From positions 1 to 11,712 of the forward strand of contig BNVT01000030.1 in assembly GCA_025998295.1 (NCBI GenBank): DNA of 11,712 nucleotides. Direction: 5' to 3'. The number at the start of each line of letters is the position of its first letter. The stretch's first letter is position 1. The notes beneath the pieces were generated by a model. That model was given only the letters and a program-made list of their open reading frames with translations, was not told where the DNA came from and ran no database searches. The stretch is from Endomicrobiia bacterium (lineage in GTDB: Bacteria; Elusimicrobiota; Endomicrobiia; Endomicrobiales; Endomicrobiaceae). The position numbers and the translations under genes were made by a program. Of this stretch, positions 1-7,224 are shown in pieces.

Positions 1-78
1 TGAGTTGCAAAGACCTATAAAAAGTATGTTACAACACCAGTAGCTGCAAAGACTTACTTCAAGGATGTTGTTGTTTGA
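1..78 (+). pseudogene. C-terminal fragment of a repeat-containing protein, cut by window edge
   Basis: Frame 1 opens with a stop (TGA, 1-3) and then reads 24 sense codons to a TGA at 76-78. The peptide contains two related segments, VAKTYKKYV and AAKTYFKDV, offset by 13 residues. The matching DNA (4-30 and 43-69) agrees at 20 of 27 positions, so this looks like a tandem protein repeat with a 39-bp period. Because the repeat copy sits directly after a stop codon, the reading frame was probably broken upstream, hence the pseudogene call. Without the sequence to the left, a frame artefact cannot be excluded. I do not recognise the family. Confidence 0.3.
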
Positions 79-133
79 AAAAGACTTACAGAATGTGAAA
101 AAACAAAAACTACAAGTAAAAAAGAAACCGACG

Positions 134-220
134 ATGAAACTAAAGACATTATTAACTACATTTATTACATTTACTCTTTTTAGTCTTTTTTTAAGCTCGT
201 GCGATAAAAAGAACGCCTAA
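134..220 (+). CDS. Very short lipoprotein-like peptide (28 aa), possibly a truncated gene
   Basis: The reading starts with MKLK, continues through a hydrophobic stretch of about 16 residues rich in Thr, Leu and Phe, and reaches a lipobox L20-S21-S22-C23 followed by DKKNA and a stop. This is the layout of a type II signal peptide, leaving a mature peptide of only six residues. No good Shine-Dalgarno sequence precedes the ATG, and the frame is open further upstream to an ATG at 65. After the TAA the same frame stays open to 388 with another hydrophobic stretch, so this may be the start of a longer lipoprotein gene broken by a nonsense change. Small entericidin-like lipoproteins exist, but similarity to them is not claimed. 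Confidence 0.35.
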   Translation: MKLKTLLTTFITFTLFSLFLSSCDKKNA

Positions 221-247
221 TTATACTTCCTTTTAAGGTCTTTTTAT

Positions 248-289
248 CCACTTTTTTCAAGTGGGTTGATACCACTGCTGATACCACTT
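248..289. repeat. Small hairpin plus 12-bp tandem repeat with alternative pairing
   Basis: CCACTT (248-253) and AAGTGG (259-264) form a perfect 6-bp stem around a 5-nt loop. GATACCACT occurs twice, at 268-276 and 280-288. The second copy supplies another CCACTT (284-289) able to pair with the same AAGTGG, so two mutually exclusive hairpins are possible. There is no U-run after the stem on either strand, so it does not look like a standard intrinsic terminator, although it lies just past the 3' end of the minus-strand operon. Confidence 0.35.
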
Positions 290-354
290 TTGCTATCCTG
301 CTTATTTGTCTTATTTCATTCCTCGCAAGGCACGCAGAAAGATAATAATTTGTA

Positions 355-1254
355 TTACCAAGGCAGTATCCTTCTCCACCACGACTGACTCTTTGCTTTT
401 AAAACTTTTAATTTAGCATCTCTTTTAATTTTAGCAAATCCTACTATAGCTGGCGCGTAATGAAGATGTATTTCGAAATCGTCATTTTTATAAGATATTT
501 TTTTTACTGTTGCAGGAATAGGAACCATATTGCCATTTTCCATCCCGCCGATTAAATGTACAAGATAGTGCGCTATATCTCTTTCGTCAATTATCGTGGA
601 TAGCACTGTGTCGCCTTCTGCGATTCTTTTGGCTGATTTACCGTTTTCGTCTTCAAGCAATTTAACGTCAAGTCTCACAAATCCTAAGTCAAAACCTTCA
701 AAAAAAAATGAATTTTGTTTTGGATTGTAATTGGGAAGTTTTTTAAACTGCGTCAAGTTTAATTCTTCATTTACAATTTCAACATTAACGTTGGTAGGGT
801 AAAAGAAATTTTTAATTATTGCTGAAATTTCATCAGACGAGACGACAGCAATTTTTTCAATTGTCTGCTGGGCGTGTAGTTTTAAATCTCCTTCTATTTT
901 TTGCGTATATTGTTCCATTGCCCCCGCATCTAAACGTGCGGAAAAAATTGCTTTTACAAATGAAAACCAATCCATATCCGCAGATATTTCATAAATTGCT
1001 GGATTGTGCGAAAATACCATGCTGAAACGCAGAATTTCGCAGGTTCTCTTATTTACCGCTGTATTGATAAGGCCATAAATATTTTCTTTTGGGAATATAA
1101 GTTTTATTTTAAATACCGTAACAAATTCTAAAAGATATATTATAGTTATAGCTTTTTTAAAACTATCACCTGAAAGATAGAGTGCAAGTTCTGCTTCAGC
1201 CTGTTCGCATCCCGTCTCTTCTATCAAAAACTGAATCTGCTCTTTTTCTTTCAT
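355..1254 (-). CDS. Conserved-looking hypothetical protein with possible UBA-like N-terminal domain
   Basis: This 299-residue protein has no family that I recognise. Residues about 5-40 (FLIEETGCEQAEAELAL, then SGDSFKKAI) resemble the three-helix UBA/TS-N pattern, in which an acidic helix with a Gly-Cys turn is followed by an S/G-G-D-x-x-K-A-I motif; in bacteria such domains occur in EF-Ts and some uncharacterised proteins. The remainder is mixed alpha/beta with charged segments and no clear signal peptide or membrane span, so the protein is probably cytosolic. It ends in a basic, Trp-containing tail (WWRRILPW). The start is supported by AAGGA seven nt upstream. It is the last gene of the dprA-topA-xerC cluster, 78 nt after xerC, a place where some bacteria carry hslV/hslU; it does not resemble HslV. 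Function unknown. Confidence 0.75.
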   Translation of the reverse strand: MKEKEQIQFLIEETGCEQAEAELALYLSGDSFKKAITIIYLLEFVTVFKIKLIFPKENIYGLINTAVNKRTCEILRFSMVFSHNPAIYEISADMDWFSFVKAIFSARLDAGAMEQYTQKIEGDLKLHAQQTIEKIAVVSSDEISAIIKNFFYPTNVNVEIVNEELNLTQFKKLPNYNPKQNSFFFEGFDLGFVRLDVKLLEDENGKSAKRIAEGDTVLSTIIDERDIAHYLVHLIGGMENGNMVPIPATVKKISYKNDDFEIHLHYAPAIVGFAKIKRDAKLKVLKAKSQSWWRRILPW

Positions 1255-1332
1255 AATTATATCCTTAAAATTATTTTAAAATTTTACAATAACAATCATT
1301 CTAAATAATTTATAAATTTTTGAGAAAAGTGT

Positions 1333-2283
1333 TTACCTTCTTGGGTGGGCTTTTTCATAAACCTTTTTGAGACTTTCTATCGTAACATGTGTATAAATCT
1401 GCGTTGTAGAAAGGTTCTTATGACCAAGCATTTCCTGAACACTTCTTAAATCGCATCCTCTGTCAAGCATATGAGTTGCGAATGTATGTCTTAAAGTATG
1501 AGGACTCACTTTTTTTGTAAATCCTGCTTTTACAAACCATCTGTGTAAAATTCTTCTTGCGCTTCTTTGATCCAGTCTTTTTGTATGATCGCTTAAAAAT
1601 ACCGGAGATCTTACATCGTAGGGAAGTCCCATAGAGTGACGTTCATTTATATAATCTCTTATAACGCTCAAGGCTTTATTACCTATAGGCACAATCCTTT
1701 GTTTTCTGCCTTTACCTATCACTGTAACGGTGTTTAATATAAAATCTATGTCCTTTAAATTCAAACTCATTAACTCTTCAATTCTCAAACCGCATGAATA
1801 GAGAAGTTCAATCATGACTCTGTCTCTAAGTTTAGTGTCAGCAAGATTAAAGAGCGCCTGTATTTCATTTTCAGTCAGAAATGACGGAACTTTTTTATCT
1901 TTTTTAGGGCCCGACATATTTTCCAATGGATTTTTTTTAACAAGATTATTAATTATTAAAAACTTATAGAAAGTACGCAGAGACGAGAATTTTCTTGTAA
2001 GAGTTGCTTTGCTTAAAGTTTTCTTATTTAGTTCTTCAAGAAACTCTCTTATGTCGTATTTACCCACCTCGAATGTATGTAATTGTTTTTTTTGTAAAAA
2101 GAATAAAAAATCACGCATATCTTTCGAATAAGCTCTTAAAGTATGCTGAGAGAAATTTCTTCCAGCTATAAGATATTTTTCAAAAGCGTCTATTTGTCTT
2201 CTGTTTTCTTCTTCGAAGACTTGGATGTTTTTGTCTCCGCAGTTTTTGGCGTTTCTTTTTTCGCTTTGGGTGTTTTGATCCAT
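1333..2283 (-). CDS. xerC: Tyrosine recombinase XerC
   Basis: A site-specific recombinase that, with XerD, resolves chromosome dimers at dif. The 316-residue product has an N-terminal SAM-like core-binding domain (about residues 28-115) and a C-terminal catalytic domain. All catalytic residues are visible: R167 (CGLRIEEL), K191 (IGKGRKQR), H262 and R265 (SPHTLRHTFATH), H288 (LGHKNLST) and nucleophile Y297 (IYTHV). The start at 2283 is preferred over the in-frame ATG at 2298 because AGGA sits seven nt before it. Even so, xerC begins 94 nt inside topA, and the first 27 or so residues are a lysine- and asparagine-rich extension not needed for the fold. XerC rather than XerD is inferred from the dprA-topA neighbourhood, because the two paralogues are hard to separate by eye. 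Confidence 0.9.
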   Translation of the reverse strand: MDQNTQSEKRNAKNCGDKNIQVFEEENRRQIDAFEKYLIAGRNFSQHTLRAYSKDMRDFLFFLQKKQLHTFEVGKYDIREFLEELNKKTLSKATLTRKFSSLRTFYKFLIINNLVKKNPLENMSGPKKDKKVPSFLTENEIQALFNLADTKLRDRVMIELLYSCGLRIEELMSLNLKDIDFILNTVTVIGKGRKQRIVPIGNKALSVIRDYINERHSMGLPYDVRSPVFLSDHTKRLDQRSARRILHRWFVKAGFTKKVSPHTLRHTFATHMLDRGCDLRSVQEMLGHKNLSTTQIYTHVTIESLKKVYEKAHPRR

Positions 2284-4421
2284 TGTAAATTCCTGCATTT
2301 AGGAAATGCTGAGCATGTAAGAAATGGCCCTCTTTTTCCCATTCTTTTAAGCATTTCAGAGCCGCATTTTTCACATTTTATATCAGTATGTTCAGGCTCG
2401 AGTTTGATAACTTTATTGCCGTCTTTATCAATATTATATACTGTTTTGCATTCCGGATAATTTTTACATGAAAGGTATTGTTTGCCCCTAAATCCTGTTT
2501 TTTTAATTAGTGGACTTTGGCATTTGTCGCATTTCATATCTGTTTTCTGTTGATCTGCTGCAACTTTTCCATCTTTGCCCAACGACATCGTTGTTTTGCA
2601 TTCGGGGTATCCGGAACAGCCCAAGAACTGCCCTCTTCTGGAATCTCTTATCAACATATTTTTACCGCAATTGGGGCATATCTCAAAAGTTTCCTGCGCA
2701 TGGATTTTTTGTCTTTGAAGATTTTTTTCTGCTTCTTCTAAATCTTTTTCAAATGGTTCGTAAAAATCTTTTAAAACATTTTGCCATACGATTTTATCTT
2801 CTGCAATTTTGTCAAGTTTTTCTTCAATACCTGCGGTAAATTCAACATTGATTATATTGCTGAAATGATTTTTTAAAACATCGTTTACAACAATGCCGAG
2901 ATTTGTAGGAACAAATTTTTTACCATCAAGACGCACATATAACCTGTCAAGAATAGTCCTAATTGTAGGAGCATAAGTTGATGGTCTTCCTATTGCGTGT
3001 TCTTCAAGCGCTTTAATTAAACTTGCTTCATTATAACGCGGCGGCGGTTCTGTAAAATGCTGCTGTGGTATTATCTGCAAGAGACTTAAGTTTTCAGTTT
3101 TGCTTAATTGTGGAAGTTTTATTTCTTTTTCATCATCATCTATACTGTAAACTTTTAAAAAACCGTCAAAAAGTAAAGTACTTCCTGAAGTTTTAAATAG
3201 ATAATTTTTTGCCGATATTTCAATCGTTGTTGTGTTATAAATCGCATCTGCCATTTGGCTTGCCAAAAATCTTTTCCATATTAAATCGTAAAGACTAAAA
3301 TCATCAGTCGATAGGTACTGCTTTATTTGCGATGGTATTCTGTTTGGTGAAGTAGGCCTTATTGCTTCATGCGCCTCTTGCGCTCCTTTAGTTTTTGTTT
3401 TATAAATTCTTGGAGATTTTGGAAGGAATTTATCTCCGTATGATGATTCAATAAATTTTAATGTTTCACTTTGAGCGCTTTTTGCAATATTTAGGGAGTC
3501 GGTTCTCATATAAGTTATAAGACCCATTCCGGCGCTTTTTTCGATGTGGATACCTTCATAGAGTCTTTGTGCTATAGACATTGTCTTTGAAGCTGAAAAT
3601 CCAAGTCTTCTTGAAGCATCTTGCTGCATTGTAGAAGTAGTATAAGGTGCATATGGAGAACGTTTGCGTTGTTTTGTATCAACCGATTGCACAATGTATG
3701 TTGCATTTTCAAGGTCTTTTAATATTGCAGCAGACTGTTTTTCGTTTTGAATTGAAAGTTTATCAAACTTAACGTTATTTTTTGAAAAAAGCTGTGCCTT
3801 AAAGGACATCGCATCTTTTTCAAGTTTTGAAAGTTCTGCTTCAATGCTCCAGTATTCCGTCGGGATAAAATTCTTTATTTCCTCTTCTCTGTTACATATA
3901 ATCAATACAGCTACAGATTGTACTCTTCCTGCCGATAGTCCTATTTTTACTTTTTTCCATAAAAGGGGAGAGAGTTTATAACCTACAAGTCTGTCTAAAA
4001 GCCTTCGTGTCTGCTGGCTGTTAACAAGACCCATATCAAGATCTCTTGGATGTTTTACAGAGTCAAGAATTGCATCAGGAGTAATTTCGTGAAATGTTAT
4101 TCTCGAAATTTCCGAATCGGAAAGTTTCAAAGCTTCTTTTAAATGCCATGCAATTGCTTCTCCTTCTCGGTCGAAATCGGTTGCGAGATAAACTCTATCG
4201 GTATTTTTAGCAGTTTTTTTTAAATCCGATATAAGTTTTTTTGCTTTAGGCATATTCGTATATGTAGGTTCAAAATTATCTTCAATGTCAATACCGAGCT
4301 TGCTCTTGGGCAGATCTCTTATATGTCCGTAAGAACTTTTTACGGTGAAATCTTTACCTAAGATTTTTGATATTGTCCTTTCTTTTGCCGGGGACTCTAC
4401 TATAACTAAATATTTTGACAT
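2190..4421 (-). CDS. topA: DNA topoisomerase I (type IA)
   Basis: Relaxes negative supercoils by single-strand passage. The 743-residue protein begins with a Toprim domain (LVIVESPAK at 5-13 with E9, and DFDREGE at 82-88 supplying the metal-binding acidic residues). The cleavage domain follows with GLITYMRTDS, active-site Tyr304 and Arg306, then the conserved EAHEAIRPT (349-357) and a gate region with AIGRPSTYAPTI. The C-terminus has three four-cysteine zinc ribbons (C582/585/602/608, C631/634/652/658, C683/686/703/709), typical of bacterial TopA. It ends in a tail of about 28 residues dominated by Lys, Thr and Ser, encoded where the gene overlaps xerC. AAGGAG seven nt upstream supports the start. 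It lies 36 nt after dprA and is presumably co-transcribed with it. Confidence 0.97.
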   Translation of the reverse strand: MSKYLVIVESPAKERTISKILGKDFTVKSSYGHIRDLPKSKLGIDIEDNFEPTYTNMPKAKKLISDLKKTAKNTDRVYLATDFDREGEAIAWHLKEALKLSDSEISRITFHEITPDAILDSVKHPRDLDMGLVNSQQTRRLLDRLVGYKLSPLLWKKVKIGLSAGRVQSVAVLIICNREEEIKNFIPTEYWSIEAELSKLEKDAMSFKAQLFSKNNVKFDKLSIQNEKQSAAILKDLENATYIVQSVDTKQRKRSPYAPYTTSTMQQDASRRLGFSASKTMSIAQRLYEGIHIEKSAGMGLITYMRTDSLNIAKSAQSETLKFIESSYGDKFLPKSPRIYKTKTKGAQEAHEAIRPTSPNRIPSQIKQYLSTDDFSLYDLIWKRFLASQMADAIYNTTTIEISAKNYLFKTSGSTLLFDGFLKVYSIDDDEKEIKLPQLSKTENLSLLQIIPQQHFTEPPPRYNEASLIKALEEHAIGRPSTYAPTIRTILDRLYVRLDGKKFVPTNLGIVVNDVLKNHFSNIINVEFTAGIEEKLDKIAEDKIVWQNVLKDFYEPFEKDLEEAEKNLQRQKIHAQETFEICPNCGKNMLIRDSRRGQFLGCSGYPECKTTMSLGKDGKVAADQQKTDMKCDKCQSPLIKKTGFRGKQYLSCKNYPECKTVYNIDKDGNKVIKLEPEHTDIKCEKCGSEMLKRMGKRGPFLTCSAFPKCRNLQWIKTPKAKKETPKTAETKTSKSSKKKTEDK
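2291..2295 (-). promoter_or_regulatory. Ribosome binding site that decides the xerC start
   Basis: On the minus strand CAGGA lies seven nt upstream of the ATG at 2283, inside the topA coding sequence. The ATG at 2298 has no comparable purine-rich sequence in front of it. Confidence 0.55.
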
Positions 4422-4457
4422 TGCGTCACTCCTTAAATAATCGTTTTCATGTTCGGT

Positions 4458-5552
4458 TTAATACACTCTTATGTATATTTGCCCTGGAGTTGCCTTTATA
4501 AGCCCATTTATCTCAAGATTTAAAAGCGTTGTCGCCATATCGGAAATATTGATGTTTAATTTATGCGCAATTAAATCTGGAGGCAGTCCAGCGCTATCGC
4601 TTTCTATCAATTTAAGAACTGAAAGTTCAAGCTTATTAAGATTTAGACTATTGTTGATTACTTCAAATTTGTCCTTAGGAAACCAGCTGAGACTTTCTGC
4701 CATATCCTGCGGGCTTAAAGCAACAAAAGCTCCACTTTGTATAAGTTTGTTTGTCCCTTTTGATACATTTGAATAAATGTTTCCTGGAACCGAAAAAACA
4801 TCTTTGCCATAATCTGCGCAAATTCTTGCTGTTATGCAAGCACCGCTTCCAAGTGCTGCTTCTGTAAGTAGTGTGGCTTTGGAAAAACCTGCAATTATCC
4901 TGTTTCTTCTTGGAAAAGTTCCTTTGTCTGGTTGGCAATTAAGAGGAAACTCGCTTATAACTGCACCATTTTGTGAAATCGTCTCCTGCAGTCTTGCGTT
5001 TTCAGGTGGATAATTCACAAGAAGTCCGTTGCCTAAAACAGCTATGGTCCTTGATCTATTTTCTAGAGCTGTGACATGTGAAATTGTGTCAACGCCTCTG
5101 GCAAGCCCTGAAATTACGGTTATTCCTTTTTTTGCAAAATACGCTGCAAATTCCGATGTAACAGTTTTGCCGTAATTGCTTACTTTTCTTGATCCTACTA
5201 TCGATATTGAGTCGAAATCTTTTTCTAATATATTACCTTTTACGTATAGAACAAGAGGTTTATCGGTAAAATCAATCAACGATTTTGGATAAGCGCTGCT
5301 GTTGTAAAGAATAATTTCTATATTGTTTTTTTCCGCAATCTCAAGTTCTCTATCGGCTTTTCCTGAATTTGAAAAATTTAAAATTCCTTCTGCAACAGCA
5401 TAACCTATACCTTCAACAGACATGAGATCTCTTCTACCAGCTTTAAGAATAGACTCCACATCGCCAAATTTTTCAAGCAGCATGAAAAACCTTAATGCTC
5501 CTATGTCTGCAACTGAAATAAGCCTGAACAAACACAAATCTTTCTCATTCAT
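4458..5552 (-). CDS. dprA: DNA-processing protein DprA (Smf family)
   Basis: DprA binds incoming single-stranded DNA and loads RecA during natural transformation; it is also retained in many bacteria not known to be competent. The 364-residue protein has a helix-hairpin-helix-like N-terminus (MSVEGIGYAVAEGIL, 44-58), then the Rossmann-type DprA core: SIVGSRKVSNYGK (117-129), SGLARGVDTISH (148-159), AVLGNGLLVNYPPEN (171-185), KGTFPRRNRIIAGFS (210-224), LTEAALGSGACITA (229-242) and SVPGNI (254-259). Residues about 305-364 form a winged-helix DprA C-terminal domain. Length and motifs are full and there is no frameshift, so it appears functional. It is the first gene of the minus-strand cluster. 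No Shine-Dalgarno sequence precedes the ATG, and a promoter ends nine nt upstream of it. Confidence 0.95.
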   Translation of the reverse strand: MNEKDLCLFRLISVADIGALRFFMLLEKFGDVESILKAGRRDLMSVEGIGYAVAEGILNFSNSGKADRELEIAEKNNIEIILYNSSAYPKSLIDFTDKPLVLYVKGNILEKDFDSISIVGSRKVSNYGKTVTSEFAAYFAKKGITVISGLARGVDTISHVTALENRSRTIAVLGNGLLVNYPPENARLQETISQNGAVISEFPLNCQPDKGTFPRRNRIIAGFSKATLLTEAALGSGACITARICADYGKDVFSVPGNIYSNVSKGTNKLIQSGAFVALSPQDMAESLSWFPKDKFEVINNSLNLNKLELSVLKLIESDSAGLPPDLIAHKLNINISDMATTLLNLEINGLIKATPGQIYIRVY

Positions 5553-5561
5553 CAGAGGACT

Positions 5562-5591
5562 ATTGTAAGCAAATTATTAGAAAATTGTCAA
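5562..5591 (-). promoter_or_regulatory. Sigma70-type promoter of dprA, probably giving a leaderless mRNA
   Basis: Read on the minus strand, TTGACA (5591-5586, perfect -35) is followed by an 18-bp spacer and TACAAT (5567-5562, one mismatch to the -10 consensus). Only nine nt separate the -10 from the dprA ATG at 5552, so transcription would start about 0-3 nt before the start codon. Confidence 0.65.
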
Positions 5592-5607
5592 AACTTGCTA
5601 AATTAAT

Positions 5608-5637
5608 TTAACATACTAATCTAATGCGCAGTAATAT
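5608..5637 (+). promoter_or_regulatory. Possible promoter of the decayed small gene
   Basis: TTAACA (5608-5613), an 18-bp spacer and TAATAT (5632-5637), about 40 nt before the ATG at 5678. It is divergent to the dprA promoter. The surrounding sequence is AT-rich, so chance matches are likely. Confidence 0.3.
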
Positions 5638-5640
5638 ATG

Positions 5641-5656
5641 TTAATCACAGGATTAA
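5641..5656. repeat. Small inverted repeat in the leader of the decayed gene
   Basis: TTAATC (5641-5646) and GATTAA (5651-5656) are perfect complements around ACAG. It lies between the possible -10 and the ribosome binding site. It could be an operator half-site pair or a weak hairpin; chance is also possible in AT-rich DNA. Confidence 0.25.
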
Positions 5657-5677
5657 ATTAAAATATAAGGAGAAACT

Positions 5678-5941
5678 ATGAAAGAAGTAAAGAGTCTGCC
5701 CAAGTTCAAGCAGCTAACACAACACCTGCAACTGCGATACATAACTGTAAGTGCAAAAATCAACAAAACCTTATTTTGTAAGCCTTATCATTTGACGCAT
5801 GGGGCGCAGTGCCCAAAACAATAATGGTCTTACCTCGAGTGCGGTTTGCCTAAGGAAAACAGTTTTGATAATATACCTGCACGCAAGTACTGTGACTATA
5901 GAAAATTAGCTCAAATGGCAACAGACCGAGTAAATACTTAA
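5678..5941 (+). pseudogene. Decayed small Cys-containing protein gene, frameshifted
   Basis: A strong ribosome binding site (AAGGAG, 5667-5672) precedes ATG 5678, but no single frame gives a sensible protein. The start frame gives MKEVKS and then unconvincing sequence to a stop at 5822-5824. The frame starting at 5698 gives protein-like AQVQAANTTPATA followed by HNCKCKNQQN, then a stop at 5779. After the 5822 stop the original frame resumes with ECGLPKENSFDNIPARKYC and continues to TAA 5939-5941. CKC, ECGLP and YCDY suggest a small metal-binding (zinc-ribbon-like) protein of about 85 residues. At least two frame changes separate the pieces. The family is not recognised. The alternative, an intact 48-residue ORF 5678-5824, seems less likely. 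Confidence 0.4.
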
Positions 5942-5994
5942 AGTATATTCGTCTAATGGAGTCTTTAATTCTATTGTTGCCTGGTCGCTATGAG

Positions 5995-6025
5995 TTCACC
6001 TATGATATTTTAGACTAGGTATAAT
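5995..6025 (+). promoter_or_regulatory. Probable promoter of the aroC operon
   Basis: A perfect TATAAT (6020-6025) lies 41 nt before the aroC ATG. The best -35 is TTCACC (5995-6000), weak and with a 19-bp spacer. The aroC ribosome binding site GGGAG follows at 6055-6059. Confidence 0.45.
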
Positions 6026-6066
6026 GATGGAAGTCAAAATAATAATTTACTACCGGGAGCAAAGTT

Positions 6067-7224
6067 ATGATTAGATTTACTACTGCAGGTGAATCGCATG
6101 GAGAATCCCTGCTTGTTATTCTTGAAGGTATTCCTGCAGGGCTTGCTGTAAATTATAAAGATATAGATTTGGATCTTGCAAGGAGACAAAAAGGTTATGG
6201 CAGAGGTAAAAGAATGTCAATAGAAACAGATGTTGTTAAGATTCTTTCAGGGATGCGTCATTTAAGAACCCTAGGGTCACCTATAGCAATGTCTATTGCA
6301 AACAGAGATTTTCAAAATTGGGTAAATACAATGTCACCAACATCCAGTGAGTGTGATGACAAACCACTTTTAAGACCTCGTCCGGGGCATGCGGATTTGT
6401 CCGGACTTATTAAATATAACGTAAAAGATTTTAGAGATATTCTTGAAAGGGCGTCAGCAAGAGAAACTGCGGCAAGAGTGGCTGCAGGAGCTGTATGCAA
6501 GATTCTTTTAAAAGAATTTGATATAAGCATTATGTCTTATACATCGCAAATAGGAGATGTTGTCGCAGATATTTCTTCGATTAAAGAAGGTAAACTATTG
6601 TATGATACAGAAATGTCTGAAGTTAGATGCCCCGATACAGTCGCGAGTAAAAAAATGATAGAGCTTGTAGATAAAGCAAGATTACAAGGTGATACTTTAG
6701 GTGGTAAAGTTGTTGTTGTCGTAAAAGATGTTCCGGCAGGTCTTGGAAGCCATACACAGTGGGATTTAAAACTTGATGGACGTCTTGCACAAAGTTTAAT
6801 TTCAATTCAAGCTGTTAAAGCTGTTGAATTTGGAGACGGAACAAAACTTGCTGAAAATTTTGGCTCAGTATCGCATGATGAAATTTTTTATAGCAACGCA
6901 AAATGGTTTTACAGAAAGACAAATCGGGCAGGTGGTATAGAAGGCGGCATGAGTAACGGTGAGCCTATAGTTGTCACTTGCACGATGAAAGCAATTCCTT
7001 CTCTTGCAAATCCTCTTCATTCCGTAAATCTTGTTACAAAAAGGACTGCTAAAGCCGAAGCAGTAAGAAGTGATATTTGTGCAGTTCCTGCTGTAGGCGT
7101 CGTCGCAGAAGCCGCTGTTGCTATAGAGCTGGCAAAGGCGCTTAAAGAAAAGTTTGGCGGCGACTCTCTTGAAGACATGAAAAAGAACGTAAATACTTAT
7201 AAAGAAAGATTAAAGGCGCTGTAA
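6067..7224 (+). CDS. aroC: Chorismate synthase
   Basis: Converts 5-enolpyruvylshikimate-3-phosphate to chorismate using reduced FMN, the last step of the shikimate pathway to Phe, Tyr, Trp and folate. The 385-residue length is typical. Family signatures are visible in order: TTAGESHG (5-12, with conserved His11), RRQKGYGRGKRM (39-50), RPGHADL (105-111, with conserved His108), RASARETAARVAAGA (128-142), AGGIEGGMSNGEPI (288-301) and KRTAKAEAVRSD (325-336). GGGAG seven nt upstream supports the start. The stop overlaps the aroK start by one base (TAATG), indicating translational coupling. aroB, often next to aroK, is not in the window. Confidence 0.97.
   Translation: MIRFTTAGESHGESLLVILEGIPAGLAVNYKDIDLDLARRQKGYGRGKRMSIETDVVKILSGMRHLRTLGSPIAMSIANRDFQNWVNTMSPTSSECDDKPLLRPRPGHADLSGLIKYNVKDFRDILERASARETAARVAAGAVCKILLKEFDISIMSYTSQIGDVVADISSIKEGKLLYDTEMSEVRCPDTVASKKMIELVDKARLQGDTLGGKVVVVVKDVPAGLGSHTQWDLKLDGRLAQSLISIQAVKAVEFGDGTKLAENFGSVSHDEIFYSNAKWFYRKTNRAGGIEGGMSNGEPIVVTCTMKAIPSLANPLHSVNLVTKRTAKAEAVRSDICAVPAVGVVAEAAVAIELAKALKEKFGGDSLEDMKKNVNTYKERLKAL

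Noticed and set aside
2296..2298. Alternative xerC start at ATG 2298
   Set aside because: It lacks an upstream ribosome binding site, whereas ATG 2283 has AGGA at a good distance.
2143..2460. Plus-strand ORF of 105 codons opposite topA and xerC
   Set aside because: It is antisense to two clearly identified genes and has no recognisable motif.
5619..5646. dif-like sequence (TGCGCA followed by ATATGTTAAT) near xerC
   Set aside because: The right arm resembles the XerD-binding half of E. coli dif, but the TGCGCA part is several bases too close, and with the correct 6-bp centre the left arm does not match.
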